A stretch of DNA of 64,000 nt from NCBI GenBank assembly GCA_964498785.1, contig CAZCJL010000011.1, positions 34,872 to 98,871 of the forward strand, written 5' to 3'. Positions 9,601 to 17,232 of the stretch are shown in pieces. This DNA is from Mariaggregatimicrobium sp964498785 (GTDB lineage: Bacteria > Zhuqueibacterota > Zhuqueibacteria > Thermofontimicrobiales > Thiofontviventaceae). A program made the translations under genes and the position numbers. Numbering within the stretch: position 1 is the first letter of the stretch; each line of letters opens with the position of its first letter. The notes under the pieces are model-generated. The model had not been told where the DNA came from. It saw nothing but the letters and a program-made list of their open reading frames with translations, and ran no database searches.

Positions 9601-10774
9601 TAATATTTACGTTACGTGAAAAATTAGCAGTGACTGACTGTGCCCCATCCATCAAAATAGCGGTTGGATTTTCTGTCCCTTCCAAATCACCAGACCAGCC
9701 TGTAAAGATAAAATCCTGATTTGCCGTGGCGCTGATGTGAGCCATTGAATCTTCTTTGTACCAGCCGCCTGGCACTGCCGGTGTCATCGTCCCGCCATCC
9801 TCGATATTTATCTGAGTTGAGAGATAGTATTCATTTTGCCAGCGGACTGTTTCTGTAATCGGACTATTTACAATTATCGACGCCTGTGTATCGGCGCCGG
9901 AGTAAGCGCCTTCTCCCTGGCCACTCCATTCCAAAAACAGATGTCGCGATTGATTTTCATGCGTCACCAGTGAATCCACTGAAATCTTAACAGTATCTCC
10001 ATTTGTGTACCATCCGGCGCCATTCGGATTTCCCCAGTCTGATTGAATATCAACGAGAAACTGTTCTGTGAGTGTAGCTGAAAGAGATGTATCCGAAAGA
10101 ACTTCTATCGTCTGAATTCGATCACTGCCATTATCCCAGCGATCATACGCGTAGCGGATACCCGCTTCAATTTCCTGGAATTCAGCAATGCCAATCTCAT
10201 GATTTGAGCCTTTATTCCAGATGGCAGTATAGGGGGCGTTATAGTATTCGCCATCGACCATGACCTGAGTGATGTCTGGGAAATTTGTTTGGATGAAAAC
10301 CTGTACCGGAATAACAGGGATTTTAAAAAGGCCATTGTGTGTGATAACCTGGGGCGAATTATTATTGAATAAAAATTTATCAAAGGAAATAAAGCTGGAA
10401 TCTCCGGATTGACCGTTGACGACACATTTTAATGTAAATAAAACGCCATCTCCGCTTAACGGACTCACGCCGTAACCAACAACTCGGATTTCACCCGGAT
10501 TCGTTGTATTGACTGTCGGATCACCCCAACTTTCAGTCAGCGAGCCGATAACGTCTACATTGTCTATGCTTAAAACATCCTGGTCGTATTTGATTGTTGT
10601 TTGATAAGAGATGACGCCAGAACTTGTCAAATCTCCTGTTAGAACCGGCAAGTCGATTAAATTTCCGCTTTCGATTGATGTATCTGGTATGGTTATTTCA
10701 ATTTGCGAATACGCTCCGGTTATAATTCCCATCAAAATGATGAAAATCAGAAAATAAGTGTTAGCCCCCTTCAT
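3611..10774 (-). CDS. Giant T9SS-secreted multidomain protein (cohesin, InlB-like, malectin, BACON-like, Fn3)
   Basis: The 2,387-aa chain starts with a signal peptide (to about residue 23). A cohesin-like domain follows (24-150), then InlB/PEGA-like repeats with WSG motifs (150-545) and a malectin-like domain (548-705). Next come many BACON/HYDIN-like Ig modules (NFG...NSG.L.W...G..TPASG pattern) with three more malectin-like domains among them, one near the end. A fibronectin-like region and a type A sorting domain (QNYPNPFNAF to the C-terminal MVMVK) finish it. Malectin folds bind carbohydrates and the Ig modules act as spacers, so a surface adhesin or glycan-binding role is likely; no catalytic motif was seen. 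Residues of about 904-1361 are repeated almost exactly at 1362-1819. It is the last gene of a four-gene operon that starts at 16793. Confidence 0.9.
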   Translation of the reverse strand: MKGANTYFLIFIILMGIITGAYSQIEITIPDTSIESGNLIDLPVLTGDLTSSGVISYQTTIKYDQDVLSIDNVDVIGSLTESWGDPTVNTTNPGEIRVVGYGVSPLSGDGVLFTLKCVVNGQSGDSSFISFDKFLFNNNSPQVITHNGLFKIPVIPVQVFIQTNFPDITQVMVDGEYYNAPYTAIWNKGSNHEIGIAEFQEIEAGIRYAYDRWDNGSDRIQTIEVLSDTSLSATLTEQFLVDIQSDWGNPNGAGWYTNGDTVKISVDSLVTHENQSRHLFLEWSGQGEGAYSGADTQASIIVNSPITETVRWQNEYYLSTQINIEDGGTMTPAVPGGWYKEDSMAHISATANQDFIFTGWSGDLEGTENPTAILMDGAQSVTANFSRNVNITILSEPSGLKIEVDGEEFITPKEFSWLSGEVHQVRAAAQFVSEGVRYSFSEWSDAGAAEHEITVPLESTTYRAHFDKQYFLSTSVQPIGGGSVSPALPGEWYTEGNEAELSAEASWDYDFEKWSGDVSGTTNPTSIIMDSPKQVTVDFVYNPRQSEWRVNVGGNQYENAEGQIFEKDQQYSAGSRGYVNGSDWHKYDPIENTDDDILYQTERYGLSEYRFDLDNGDYLIKLHFAEIYFFSKNRRVFSVAIEGKTVLDGLDIFAEAGHDNPYVYTFSTQEHDATVNDGQLNISFTKIVDEPKISAIEIIREAEQTPLLAVLPATVNFDSLTNQSTIDILNTAGGELTWSIDKNHGLNWLSSVSLFAGTIGVHSQQSVTLSVDRTGLESGDYSGSILVNSNGGSQNVQLFMRVPNPMPELALTPTELDFGASEDTLYFQIRNNGEADLVWSANKTPDDAWIESLIPASGELTPGLQQEVQVIINREGMEGGNHTGQISVTSNDGNAYVDLSMDVYVPSPQLSLNPDALNFGTATDTLHFAIHNSGDAVLNWSSAESPETSWLTLMTPTEGIVAMGDSALLTVIVDRSGLGEGDYTSNIAVNSDGGNGTVDVSMSVHIPSAEMTVNPSQLNFGMTATTLNITVENSGELDLTWSVSESPAVDWIVLVTPENGTLPSGASQQLQVVINRDGYAAGSYQGSLVFSSNGGETTVPVSMTVGEAISYHINAGGTDYTDGSGTEWEADRSYTTGGYGYVGGKTYATSDPISGTDDDALFQSERWGMSSYRFDVPDGRYDIELLFAEVYYKYTNKRLFDVSIEGSAVLSALDLVVEAGHDVALRYEFTEIEVTDGRLDIGFTVLKDAAKISGIGVRSTPPAAPKLEITPLTLSYGSENTTQQFTIRNSGSLDLNWSITKSPDAAWITSMTPASGTLSEGSSRVVTVDVSRDGLNGGNYTGTLNVSSNGGQRDVAVSMDVEEPSPQLSLNPDALNFGTATDTLHFAIHNSGDAVLNWSSAESPETSWLTLMTPTEGIVAMGDSALLTVIVDRSGLGEGDYTSNIAVNSDGGNGTVDVSMSVHIPSAEMTVNPSQLNFGMTATTLNITVENSGELDLTWSVSESPAVDWIVLVTPENGTLPSGASQQLQVVINRDGYAAGSYQGSLVFSSNGGETTVPVSMTVGEAISYHINAGGTDYTDGSGTEWEADRSYTTGGYGYVGGKTYATSDPISGTDDDALFQSERWGMSSYRFDVPDGRYDIELLFAEVYYKYTNKRLFDVSIEGSAVLSALDLVVEAGHDVALRYEFTEIEVTDGRLDIGFTVLKDAAKISGIGVRSTPPAAPKLEITPLTLSYGSENTTQQFTIRNSGSLDLNWSITKSPDAAWITSMTPASGTLSEGSSRVVTVDVSRDGLNGGNYTGTLNVSSNGGQRDVAVSMEVTEPTAQLSLNPQTLDFGTAESTKTVIVKNTGELELNWGLDTSSLPSWITSVTPDTGVLQSGEQAVVRVDINRTDQTEGVHQAVLIIQSNGGTKELPVQMEVTINAAVLSVDVDTLNFGAYLSEMNFSVHNSGDLELNWNVSVQPGSEWISSVAPTNGVVSIGQKSSVSVQIDRAEMEDGQYEGRLTIQSDGGNHEIVVLMSVETLPVWRINAGGSQYTDHNGDVWSADQSYGTTSGFGYVGGKTYSTSDPISGTEDDMLYQSERYNMAAYYFLVPDGTFDVTIHFAEIYHKSAGERLMDVVIEDMYSLDRIDIYDEVGHDVALQYAITGIVVNDGRLDIDFIGVKDYVKVAAIEVKMTGFPKNLLKKYNYANRLVDTTPPQSPENIHTKGDVGKVILIWNSIDEPDFDNYRIYRKGDDIQSEFELISFNYCGTMFKDSTVIAGYDYCYAITSVDVWGNESDISESNIIHIRVLEKPETFSVAQNYPNPFNAFTKINYQVKENCRVQIKIFDITGRQVRVLIDEMQSIGHHSVIWDSKDGHGNDLTSGVYLYQFKAEHYSKIKRMVMVK
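5324..8060. repeat. In-frame tandem duplication, period 1,374 bp
   Basis: Two consecutive copies of a 1,374-bp unit (458 codons) lie inside the giant secreted protein gene, roughly 5324-6686 and 6698-8060. The translated units appear identical. The DNA differs only near the junctions and at a visible G/A site (CCGCCGTTAC against CCGCCATTAC). Each unit holds two Ig modules, one malectin-like domain and one further Ig module. Near identity at the DNA level means a recent duplication or gene conversion. Confidence 0.92.
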
Positions 10775-10806
10775 AACGTTCCAACCTGTTTTAAAGTAAT
10801 ATTCAT

Positions 10807-13542
10807 TTACATTTTTATCATGCGAATTGTTTTAGTATATCCTTTGAATTTAAGCACAGCAATATAAATTCCGTTTGATAATTTTCCGCCGGAATCATTT
10901 TTCCCATCCCAGAAAAGAACATAGCGCCCCGGTTCTCTCGTTTTATCAACAAGAGTTCTGACCTTTTGCCCAAGTACATTAAACACCTGAACAGAGACAT
11001 GAGATTGCTCGGGAATCTCATATTTTATCATGGTGCCGGAGTTCACGCTTCCTTTCGAGTCTGAGAATGGATTCGGATAATTCTGCTCTAAAGTGAATGT
11101 CTTTATCTCCGCCAGTTGTCCTGCAAAAGTAACATTGAGCGACGTTTTCTTCGGAGAAAAATTATTTAATTGATAGCGATTAATGTCAATAAACGTACTG
11201 CTGTTCTTTGTTTTTAAGACTTCGAAAATAATATTGCCCAAAAGACCAGCTTGATTCACAGGCTCTGTTCCGTAAATACAAATTCGCAGTCGACCGTCTT
11301 GCGCATTATCCACAACATTCAGATGTGCGCCAGGTTCACCTTTTTCAAATCCCACGTATCGCAACGCAGACTGATCAAAGTTAATATCTACATCAGCAGA
11401 TATTACATCTTTTTCTGATTGATCAATCAAACATGGAATTGAGATTCGTTCTCCGATGCCAACATCCTGTACATTTACGTACTGAGCAATATTGTAATAT
11501 TCTAATCGCTTTTGCACGGTTCCAGGCACTTGCCAGAAGCCATTCACATTTCCTAAAATAATTCCGGTATAATTTTCGTTCAGAAAATCCCCATACAAAT
11601 TTTCATAATGATGATTTGCCGGTTCGAACTTCCATTCAGCGACATGCGATTCGGCTGGTTTTGCCAATCCTGCCACATGATGCGCAATCAGCATTGCATC
11701 AAACATGGTCACTGCGGTATCACAATCTACATTGGCAGCTACGCTTTGTTCAGGATTCAATTGAATTAACTGCACCGCTGCTTGCGCCGTTAATGCGGCA
11801 TCATACGCCAGAATGGAGAATTCATCGATATCAGCGCCGGTTTGTTTTGCAGGAGAGAACAGGTAATCACCATTATACAAGCTAATTTCATAACCACCGC
11901 TATCGCTGGTCGTAACACTCGAATTTATATCACCTTGAATCGTTAAATCAACAGATGGAACCGGAAGATTGTTGGAATAATAGCGGACACTACCTCCTAT
12001 CTTATAGTAGTTTCGGTTACTTAAAAACAGATAAATTTCCCCGGCCCATTCACCTCTCTCACTATTATAAGTTGCGGATGTCAAAAAATCCCCAAGTCCA
12101 TCACCATTCATATCGGCACCGGCAACACAATACCCCGCGTAATCTCCATCCCTTTCACCAGTAAAATATTCCTGGATACTTCCCAACCAGACGTTTTTCT
12201 GCCAACCTTCGGATTTCCCATAAATCACATACATTTTTCCGGCATCGTATCCAGCAGCTTTATTGTGCCATGCTCCGATCAGTATTTCATCGTAGCCATC
12301 TTCATTATGATCTTTTACACCGCTAACACTCCATCCGGCATTTTCCCAACTGAATTCACCGTAAAAAGAGGCATCCGCATTCGACAGACTCATTTTTGCT
12401 GGCCAACTTGATCTTCCGAGAATTAAATATGCTTTCCCCGACTTTATACCTCCGTCGTTACTTCCCCACGCGCCGATAACAAGATCACCATACCCGTCAC
12501 CATTCACGTCACCAGCATCAGCAAGGCTCCACCCTGCCTGGTCATTGGCTTTTTCAGCGAGAAATTGTACATCAGCGTTAGCAAGGTTAAAATCGATGCC
12601 CCAATTAATTTGAGGTCTTCCAAAAATTAAATATACTTTCCCAGCATGAATTCCAGCTTCTCGGTCATCCGGTGCACCAATAATAAAATCAGGTATATTA
12701 TCTCCATTCACATCTCCAGCACAGGAACAGGAATAGCCGGCTAATCCTAAAGAATCAGATCCTATAAAACTGGCAGCAGCACCAGAAACCGGCATGTCTC
12801 TGCTCCAGCCAGCCGATCGCCCCAGAATGAGATATACTTTTCCGGCATCAGTACCACCATCGTCATTATACGGTGAACCTACGATGAAATCATCATATCC
12901 ATCTCCATTCATATCACCAACAATTGATAAAGACTGGCCGCAATGGTCAAATGGATTTTCACCGATATAGGATGCATCTGCCTGATCATCAGGCACAAAA
13001 TCATATCCCCAATCAGGATTTTGTTTCCCGAAAATAATATAAGTCTTGCCCGGTTTCAATCCGCCCTTTTTATTGCCAGCAGGCGCGCCGATAATCATAT
13101 CATCATATCCGTCTTTATTTAAATCACCACGTCCTGAAATCCAATATCCGAAAGCGTCATAAGCCTCTTTACCAAGGAATCGCGCATCCGAATAGGCCAG
13201 CGGTCTGTTCAAGCCCCATATATTACTTCTATTTCCCAAGAGTAAATAACACGCTCCTGCATCGTAGCCATTCGTTCGATTGTGGAAAGTACCGATTAAA
13301 AAATCCTCACACCCATCTGCATTCACATCTCCGACACCGTTCATATAATATCCGACTCGTTCCCATCTGTTTTCGCCGCGAAAAGACGCAGAAGGAGATA
13401 ATAATCCCATCACGTTGCTATCTTTCGACAGATGACTTCCGTTTAATCCCTTTGAATCAAATTGCGTCTGAACGTTTGTTTGTGCATGTACGCTCTGTAT
13501 CATGAACAATATAAGTAAAATTATCACCTTCTGCTTGTGCAT
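10807..13542 (-). CDS. T9SS-secreted FG-GAP propeller protein with dockerin- and cohesin-like modules
   Basis: The order in 911 aa is: signal peptide (1-20), seven FG-GAP repeats with calcium loops such as DMNGDGYDDFIVG and DVNGDGYGDLVIG (about 50-520), a small carboxypeptidase-regulatory-like beta domain (525-575), a dockerin-like pair of half EF-hands (YDAALTAQ; DCDTAVTMFDAMLIAHH), a cohesin-like domain (about 690-810) and a sorting domain (QNYPNPF, ending RMIKM). Seven FG-GAP repeats fold as an integrin-alpha-like propeller that binds calcium and ligands. The protein should be exported by Sec and then T9SS. The genes at 17233 and 19882 are paralogues with the same order. It is the third gene of the operon, 16 bases after the previous stop. 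Confidence 0.9.
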   Translation of the reverse strand: MHKQKVIILLILFMIQSVHAQTNVQTQFDSKGLNGSHLSKDSNVMGLLSPSASFRGENRWERVGYYMNGVGDVNADGCEDFLIGTFHNRTNGYDAGACYLLLGNRSNIWGLNRPLAYSDARFLGKEAYDAFGYWISGRGDLNKDGYDDMIIGAPAGNKKGGLKPGKTYIIFGKQNPDWGYDFVPDDQADASYIGENPFDHCGQSLSIVGDMNGDGYDDFIVGSPYNDDGGTDAGKVYLILGRSAGWSRDMPVSGAAASFIGSDSLGLAGYSCSCAGDVNGDNIPDFIIGAPDDREAGIHAGKVYLIFGRPQINWGIDFNLANADVQFLAEKANDQAGWSLADAGDVNGDGYGDLVIGAWGSNDGGIKSGKAYLILGRSSWPAKMSLSNADASFYGEFSWENAGWSVSGVKDHNEDGYDEILIGAWHNKAAGYDAGKMYVIYGKSEGWQKNVWLGSIQEYFTGERDGDYAGYCVAGADMNGDGLGDFLTSATYNSERGEWAGEIYLFLSNRNYYKIGGSVRYYSNNLPVPSVDLTIQGDINSSVTTSDSGGYEISLYNGDYLFSPAKQTGADIDEFSILAYDAALTAQAAVQLIQLNPEQSVAANVDCDTAVTMFDAMLIAHHVAGLAKPAESHVAEWKFEPANHHYENLYGDFLNENYTGIILGNVNGFWQVPGTVQKRLEYYNIAQYVNVQDVGIGERISIPCLIDQSEKDVISADVDINFDQSALRYVGFEKGEPGAHLNVVDNAQDGRLRICIYGTEPVNQAGLLGNIIFEVLKTKNSSTFIDINRYQLNNFSPKKTSLNVTFAGQLAEIKTFTLEQNYPNPFSDSKGSVNSGTMIKYEIPEQSHVSVQVFNVLGQKVRTLVDKTREPGRYVLFWDGKNDSGGKLSNGIYIAVLKFKGYTKTIRMIKM

Positions 13543-13558
13543 AGCGCCCCCCGGATTC

Positions 13559-16012
13559 CTATTCCAGTAAAATCATTTTTTTCGTTAAAACACGATCATC
13601 AATCATTAATTTATAAAAATATACTCCGGATGGAACGACGTTCCCATTTTCATCGTCGCCATTCCACTGGATTCTCTGAATTCCGCTCAGTACATTATTC
13701 CGAATTAAGCTTTTAACTGGCTGCCCCAACACATTGAAAATCGTTAATGTCACAGTGCTGTTTTCTTCCACTTCAAAAGGTATGATTGTGGTACTATTAA
13801 ATGGATTCGGATAATTTTGTCTCACCTGAAATTTTTCCGGCTGATTGTTTTCACCATCTAAGTTCGATGATAATTCAAAGGCCGCAAAGTTCTGGTCTGC
13901 TAAAGTGGAATTTAATGGATTAAAGCTCAGTTTTTCAGGTTCAAATCGATATCCTTGTTTCACTGGCACAATTTCATAATTACCAGAAAATAATGGCGGA
14001 ATAGTGTATTCCCCGTTTGATGCGGTCAATACAGTATCAATTTCATCTCCGGTGACAGTCACTTCCACACCCTCCAGAGGCTTGTCCCCGAATATCGCAA
14101 CTCCGGTAATCTGAAATGCTTCTTCGTAACAAGCAGTAACAAGCAGAGGCTTGTCTACCAGAAAAGATGTGGCTTCTAAATCAACATCTTCCCCGTTTGT
14201 TTGCCAATTTTTAAATCGCCAAAATTTACCAGCCTTTTCAATAATTTTTTCGATTGATGGCAACTCAATTGTCTCTCCGGCATTATACCAGTCTGAGCCT
14301 TCAATTTCATATAATTCTGCCGGCAATGTTGCCATTACGACACAATATTGCGTGTCTAATTTTGCGATGAATGCATAATTTTCTCCGGGAGCAACTTCCT
14401 GTATCCGCTCTCCGCCATGAAGCCAGCTATTAAATCTATATCGAGTTTGGCTTGTAAATTGCTGATATAGATCAACACCGATAGTATGCGTATAATCTGA
14501 TAACCACTGTACGGCAAAAGGAGCATCTTTTTCGCTGCCATCAACCAGCACTTTTGTCCCGGCTCCGACAGTTGTTGTAATAGTTACCTGAATGTGTTTG
14601 CTATAGAGCGCTTTTACAACAAGCGCACTATCAACAGAAACGGTTGCCGGATTTTCGTAAACAAGGTTATCGTTGATTTGCCAGCTTCTAAAAAAATACA
14701 TTATTGTATCAACAACCACGCTGTCCGGCGCAATCGAGGTCGTTAAGCTGTCACCTTTCAAATACCAGCCGGTGCCAGTTGTGTCAATTGTATTTTCCAC
14801 ATTTGAATCAAATCGAACAAAAAACTCTTCTTTCCATTCTGCCTGCTGAACAACAGGATTATTAACCACTAACTCATGTTGTGGCTCATTTCCATTATAA
14901 CTTCCTTCACCGACTCCTGACCATGAACTGAAAGTAAAATGTTCATTTTTAGTCAATATTTCTGTGCTATCAACACCAAATTCTGCGGTACTTCCGTCTT
15001 CATACCAGCCCTGTCCAAAAGGGCTTCCGTATGGCGAGATAACTTTCAGTAAATATTCATTTTCCCAATTCGCTTCCTCTGTAATCGGGTTCGTCATTTC
15101 CACGCTGCTTTCCCGATCAGGTCCGGAATAACTATTTTCACCAGCCCCGGTCCAGGAAATAAATTTATGGCGAATATTATCAGATGTTGATACTAATGAA
15201 TCAATTGAAAAATAAGCAGTTGCTCCCGAATTGTACCATCCCTCTCCATGTGTCAATCCATGAGAAGTGATTAACTTTAAAAAATACTGCGTGTTAAATG
15301 TCACTTCAAAAGACGTATCAACAATCGAAGAGACAGTATGCAATTTTGCTTTGCCATCGCTCCACTGTTGGAATAGATACTGAACACCGCTTCCCATATC
15401 CTGAGGGTCCGGGACATCAATTGTATGCTGCGTATCTTTAAGCCAGCGTGTGGAAAATGGCAAACTCCTGAGTGTATCATCAACGATAATGCTGACATTA
15501 TCAGACACATTTGCAGAAAAATCAACTTTTACAAAATTGGAATTGATTTTAATTTTTCCGTCATTCATATTTGCGACGTCTGTTTTTGCATCAAATTCAA
15601 AATAGGTAAAATTGAGCATCGTCGAATCTTCAGGTGCTCCGACAGCTTCAAATAAAATAGTTATTAATTCGCCAGACCCAACCAATGTACCATCGGTAAT
15701 GACAGCAGCCGTTAAAAATCCTTCATTATTTAAATTGTAATACAACTGCCCGTTCGGTGCTGAGATTGTATTCTCGATTGATACTTCGATTGGTTTTACT
15801 ACCGAGCTATCAAAATTGAGATCGAACTGAAATGAGGTGTAATTTGAATCTGTGACGTCTGATACAGTTATCGGAATTAAAACGAATTCACCAGCGTCAA
15901 TCGATGTATCCGGCAATGTAACGTTGATCTGGCCCACTCCCTGGTAAACCATCCCAACCATCAGTATCAATGTGGTAAAAATTAACCTTCTCATAAGACC
16001 CATCATCTCCAT
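13559..16012 (-). CDS. T9SS-secreted protein with cohesin-like domain and InlB-like repeats
   Basis: This 817-aa protein has a signal peptide, a cohesin-like domain at about 28-155 (INVTLPDTSIDAGEFVLIP) and several beta-grasp InlB-type repeats recognised by GWY...F..WSG patterns (about 160-650). A carboxypeptidase-regulatory-like domain follows (GVAIFGDKPLEGVEVTVTG) and a sorting domain ends it (QNYPNPFNST, C-terminal KMILLE). It resembles the N-terminal third of the giant protein downstream, so the two may share ancestry. The first ATG lies one base after the upstream stop codon, suggesting coupled translation; an ATG at 15994 directly before MRRLIF would also give a good signal peptide. The probable role is a surface scaffold or adhesin. 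Confidence 0.88.
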   Translation of the reverse strand: MEMMGLMRRLIFTTLILMVGMVYQGVGQINVTLPDTSIDAGEFVLIPITVSDVTDSNYTSFQFDLNFDSSVVKPIEVSIENTISAPNGQLYYNLNNEGFLTAAVITDGTLVGSGELITILFEAVGAPEDSTMLNFTYFEFDAKTDVANMNDGKIKINSNFVKVDFSANVSDNVSIIVDDTLRSLPFSTRWLKDTQHTIDVPDPQDMGSGVQYLFQQWSDGKAKLHTVSSIVDTSFEVTFNTQYFLKLITSHGLTHGEGWYNSGATAYFSIDSLVSTSDNIRHKFISWTGAGENSYSGPDRESSVEMTNPITEEANWENEYLLKVISPYGSPFGQGWYEDGSTAEFGVDSTEILTKNEHFTFSSWSGVGEGSYNGNEPQHELVVNNPVVQQAEWKEEFFVRFDSNVENTIDTTGTGWYLKGDSLTTSIAPDSVVVDTIMYFFRSWQINDNLVYENPATVSVDSALVVKALYSKHIQVTITTTVGAGTKVLVDGSEKDAPFAVQWLSDYTHTIGVDLYQQFTSQTRYRFNSWLHGGERIQEVAPGENYAFIAKLDTQYCVVMATLPAELYEIEGSDWYNAGETIELPSIEKIIEKAGKFWRFKNWQTNGEDVDLEATSFLVDKPLLVTACYEEAFQITGVAIFGDKPLEGVEVTVTGDEIDTVLTASNGEYTIPPLFSGNYEIVPVKQGYRFEPEKLSFNPLNSTLADQNFAAFELSSNLDGENNQPEKFQVRQNYPNPFNSTTIIPFEVEENSTVTLTIFNVLGQPVKSLIRNNVLSGIQRIQWNGDDENGNVVPSGVYFYKLMIDDRVLTKKMILLE

Positions 16013-16013
16013 G

Positions 16014-16793
16014 TTATCTGATTAATGTCAGTTTTTCAAGAGAAATCGATTTTTCAGTTCTGAGCATACAAAGATAAATTCCTGCTGGCAAAGCACTGCC
16101 AAACCTGTCTCTTGCGTTCCAGTTTAAGTTATAATTTCCTGGTTGATGTTGTTTATTTATTAATGTTTGAATTTCTTTTCCTGTAATATCATAAATTTTT
16201 ATTAAAACGCACTGGCTCTGCTGAACGTTATAATGAATGCTTGTTGACCGGGAAAACGGATCCGGATAATTCGGATTCAACGTGCATTTTACCGGAAGCC
16301 CTGGTTCTTTTTCAAAATCAGCAATTCCTGATTTATACTGAATCCACACATTACCGTTATTCATAACCACCGGCGGATAATCACCGTGAAATTTGCAATG
16401 TGCAAATAATAAGTGAGAATGATCGCCAGGTTCTCCCACAACATTTAATTTCAAGTACACCAGCACTCCATTGCCTCGAATTGAATCTGCCAGATGATAG
16501 CTACCGGCAATGACTGTTCCCGGTGTATTCAGATTCATGTATGGTTGCGCCCAATTGCCGGTCAATGAACTGTCTCTGATAACGTCGTTAATTTCGATCA
16601 CCTGCGGATCGAACTGAATCTCAAATTCATAACTTGCGATTTTATATTCCTTCAAATCAACGACGACCGGAAGAGTAACAATATTTTCACCTGCAACGAT
16701 AGTATCAGGGAGTGATACAACAACCTGGGCCAAACTTTTTCCAATAAAAAGAAAACAGAAAAATGCGATCATTTTCACGTCACGCATACTCAC
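16014..16793 (-). CDS. Small T9SS-secreted cohesin-like protein
   Basis: The 259-aa protein is little more than a signal peptide (to about residue 22), one cohesin-like domain (VVVSLPDTIVAGENIVTLPV to about residue 155) and a sorting domain (NPNYPDPFSRSTSIHYNV to the C-terminal LIR). The motif NYPDPF is a slight variant of NYPNPF. It heads the operon that runs to 3611. A free cohesin module sent to the cell surface could act as a docking site for the dockerin-like modules of the neighbouring FG-GAP proteins. That partner relation is inferred only from their being neighbours. Confidence 0.85.
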   Translation of the reverse strand: MSMRDVKMIAFFCFLFIGKSLAQVVVSLPDTIVAGENIVTLPVVVDLKEYKIASYEFEIQFDPQVIEINDVIRDSSLTGNWAQPYMNLNTPGTVIAGSYHLADSIRGNGVLVYLKLNVVGEPGDHSHLLFAHCKFHGDYPPVVMNNGNVWIQYKSGIADFEKEPGLPVKCTLNPNYPDPFSRSTSIHYNVQQSQCVLIKIYDITGKEIQTLINKQHQPGNYNLNWNARDRFGSALPAGIYLCMLRTEKSISLEKLTLIR

Positions 16794-16845
16794 CTAACCC
16801 TAATTTATAATTTATATCAAATGACCTCATGAATTCGTAACCGAT

Positions 16846-17190
16846 TTAGACTGGATAACCATATTATATGCAGATGCGCCCAGGCGCACAGGATTTACAT
16901 GATTAAATTATCCAGTTGATCAAGCTGCTGATATATCTGCTAAAAATTCTCCCAAAAGTGGTTATTACAATAAACACAAATAGGTAATTACAATTCAACT
17001 CGCAAACCTATTTTTATAAATTCTATTGCCAGACATTTTTCATAATCCGATTCTAAAAAGCTAAAGCCCATTTTTTTATATACACTCGATAGGCATATCC
17101 GATAATTCTTTGTGTTCCATTTTTAAACCTTCATCCGGCTATGATTCGTATTTTTTTTCTTCCAGTTTATCCTGTTATCCTGTCAAATAA
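16846..17190. repeat. Dispersed element with decayed GxxExxY gene, copy 1
   Basis: This non-coding stretch resembles 27010-27360 along most of its length. Shared blocks include AATTCTATTGCCAGACATTT and ATCCTGTTATCCTGTCAAAT, and similarity runs to the stop codon of the upstream gene. GGATAAC-like and TTATCCTGTC ends form short inverted termini. It separates the two secreted-protein operons. The rest of the 438-bp gap shows nothing further. Confidence 0.75.
16930..17120 (-). pseudogene. GxxExxY-protein pseudogene (PD-(D/E)XK_3 type), copy 1
   Basis: Reading the minus strand across frames gives MEHKELSD, then GFSFLESDYEKCLAIEF, then GLRVEL and a stop. These match the GxxExxY family pattern (lgpGfLESvYEkcLaiELkkqGL). 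Stops and frameshifts interrupt it and the C-terminal half is missing, so it is a relic. The family is known from intergenic repeats in many FCB genomes; its function is unclear. Confidence 0.7.
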
Positions 17191-17232
17191 TTAACTTTTT
17201 CAATGATTAACCTATCATCTGGTTATATGATA

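Noticed and set aside
3611..10774. Cellulosome scaffoldin
   Set aside because: There is a single cohesin-like domain and no carbohydrate-binding module of the scaffoldin type or nearby cellulases; a T9SS surface protein is the safer call.
16794..17232. Possible CRISPR or tRNA content in the gap
   Set aside because: No short regular repeats with spacers and no cloverleaf; the content is explained by the GxxExxY relic.
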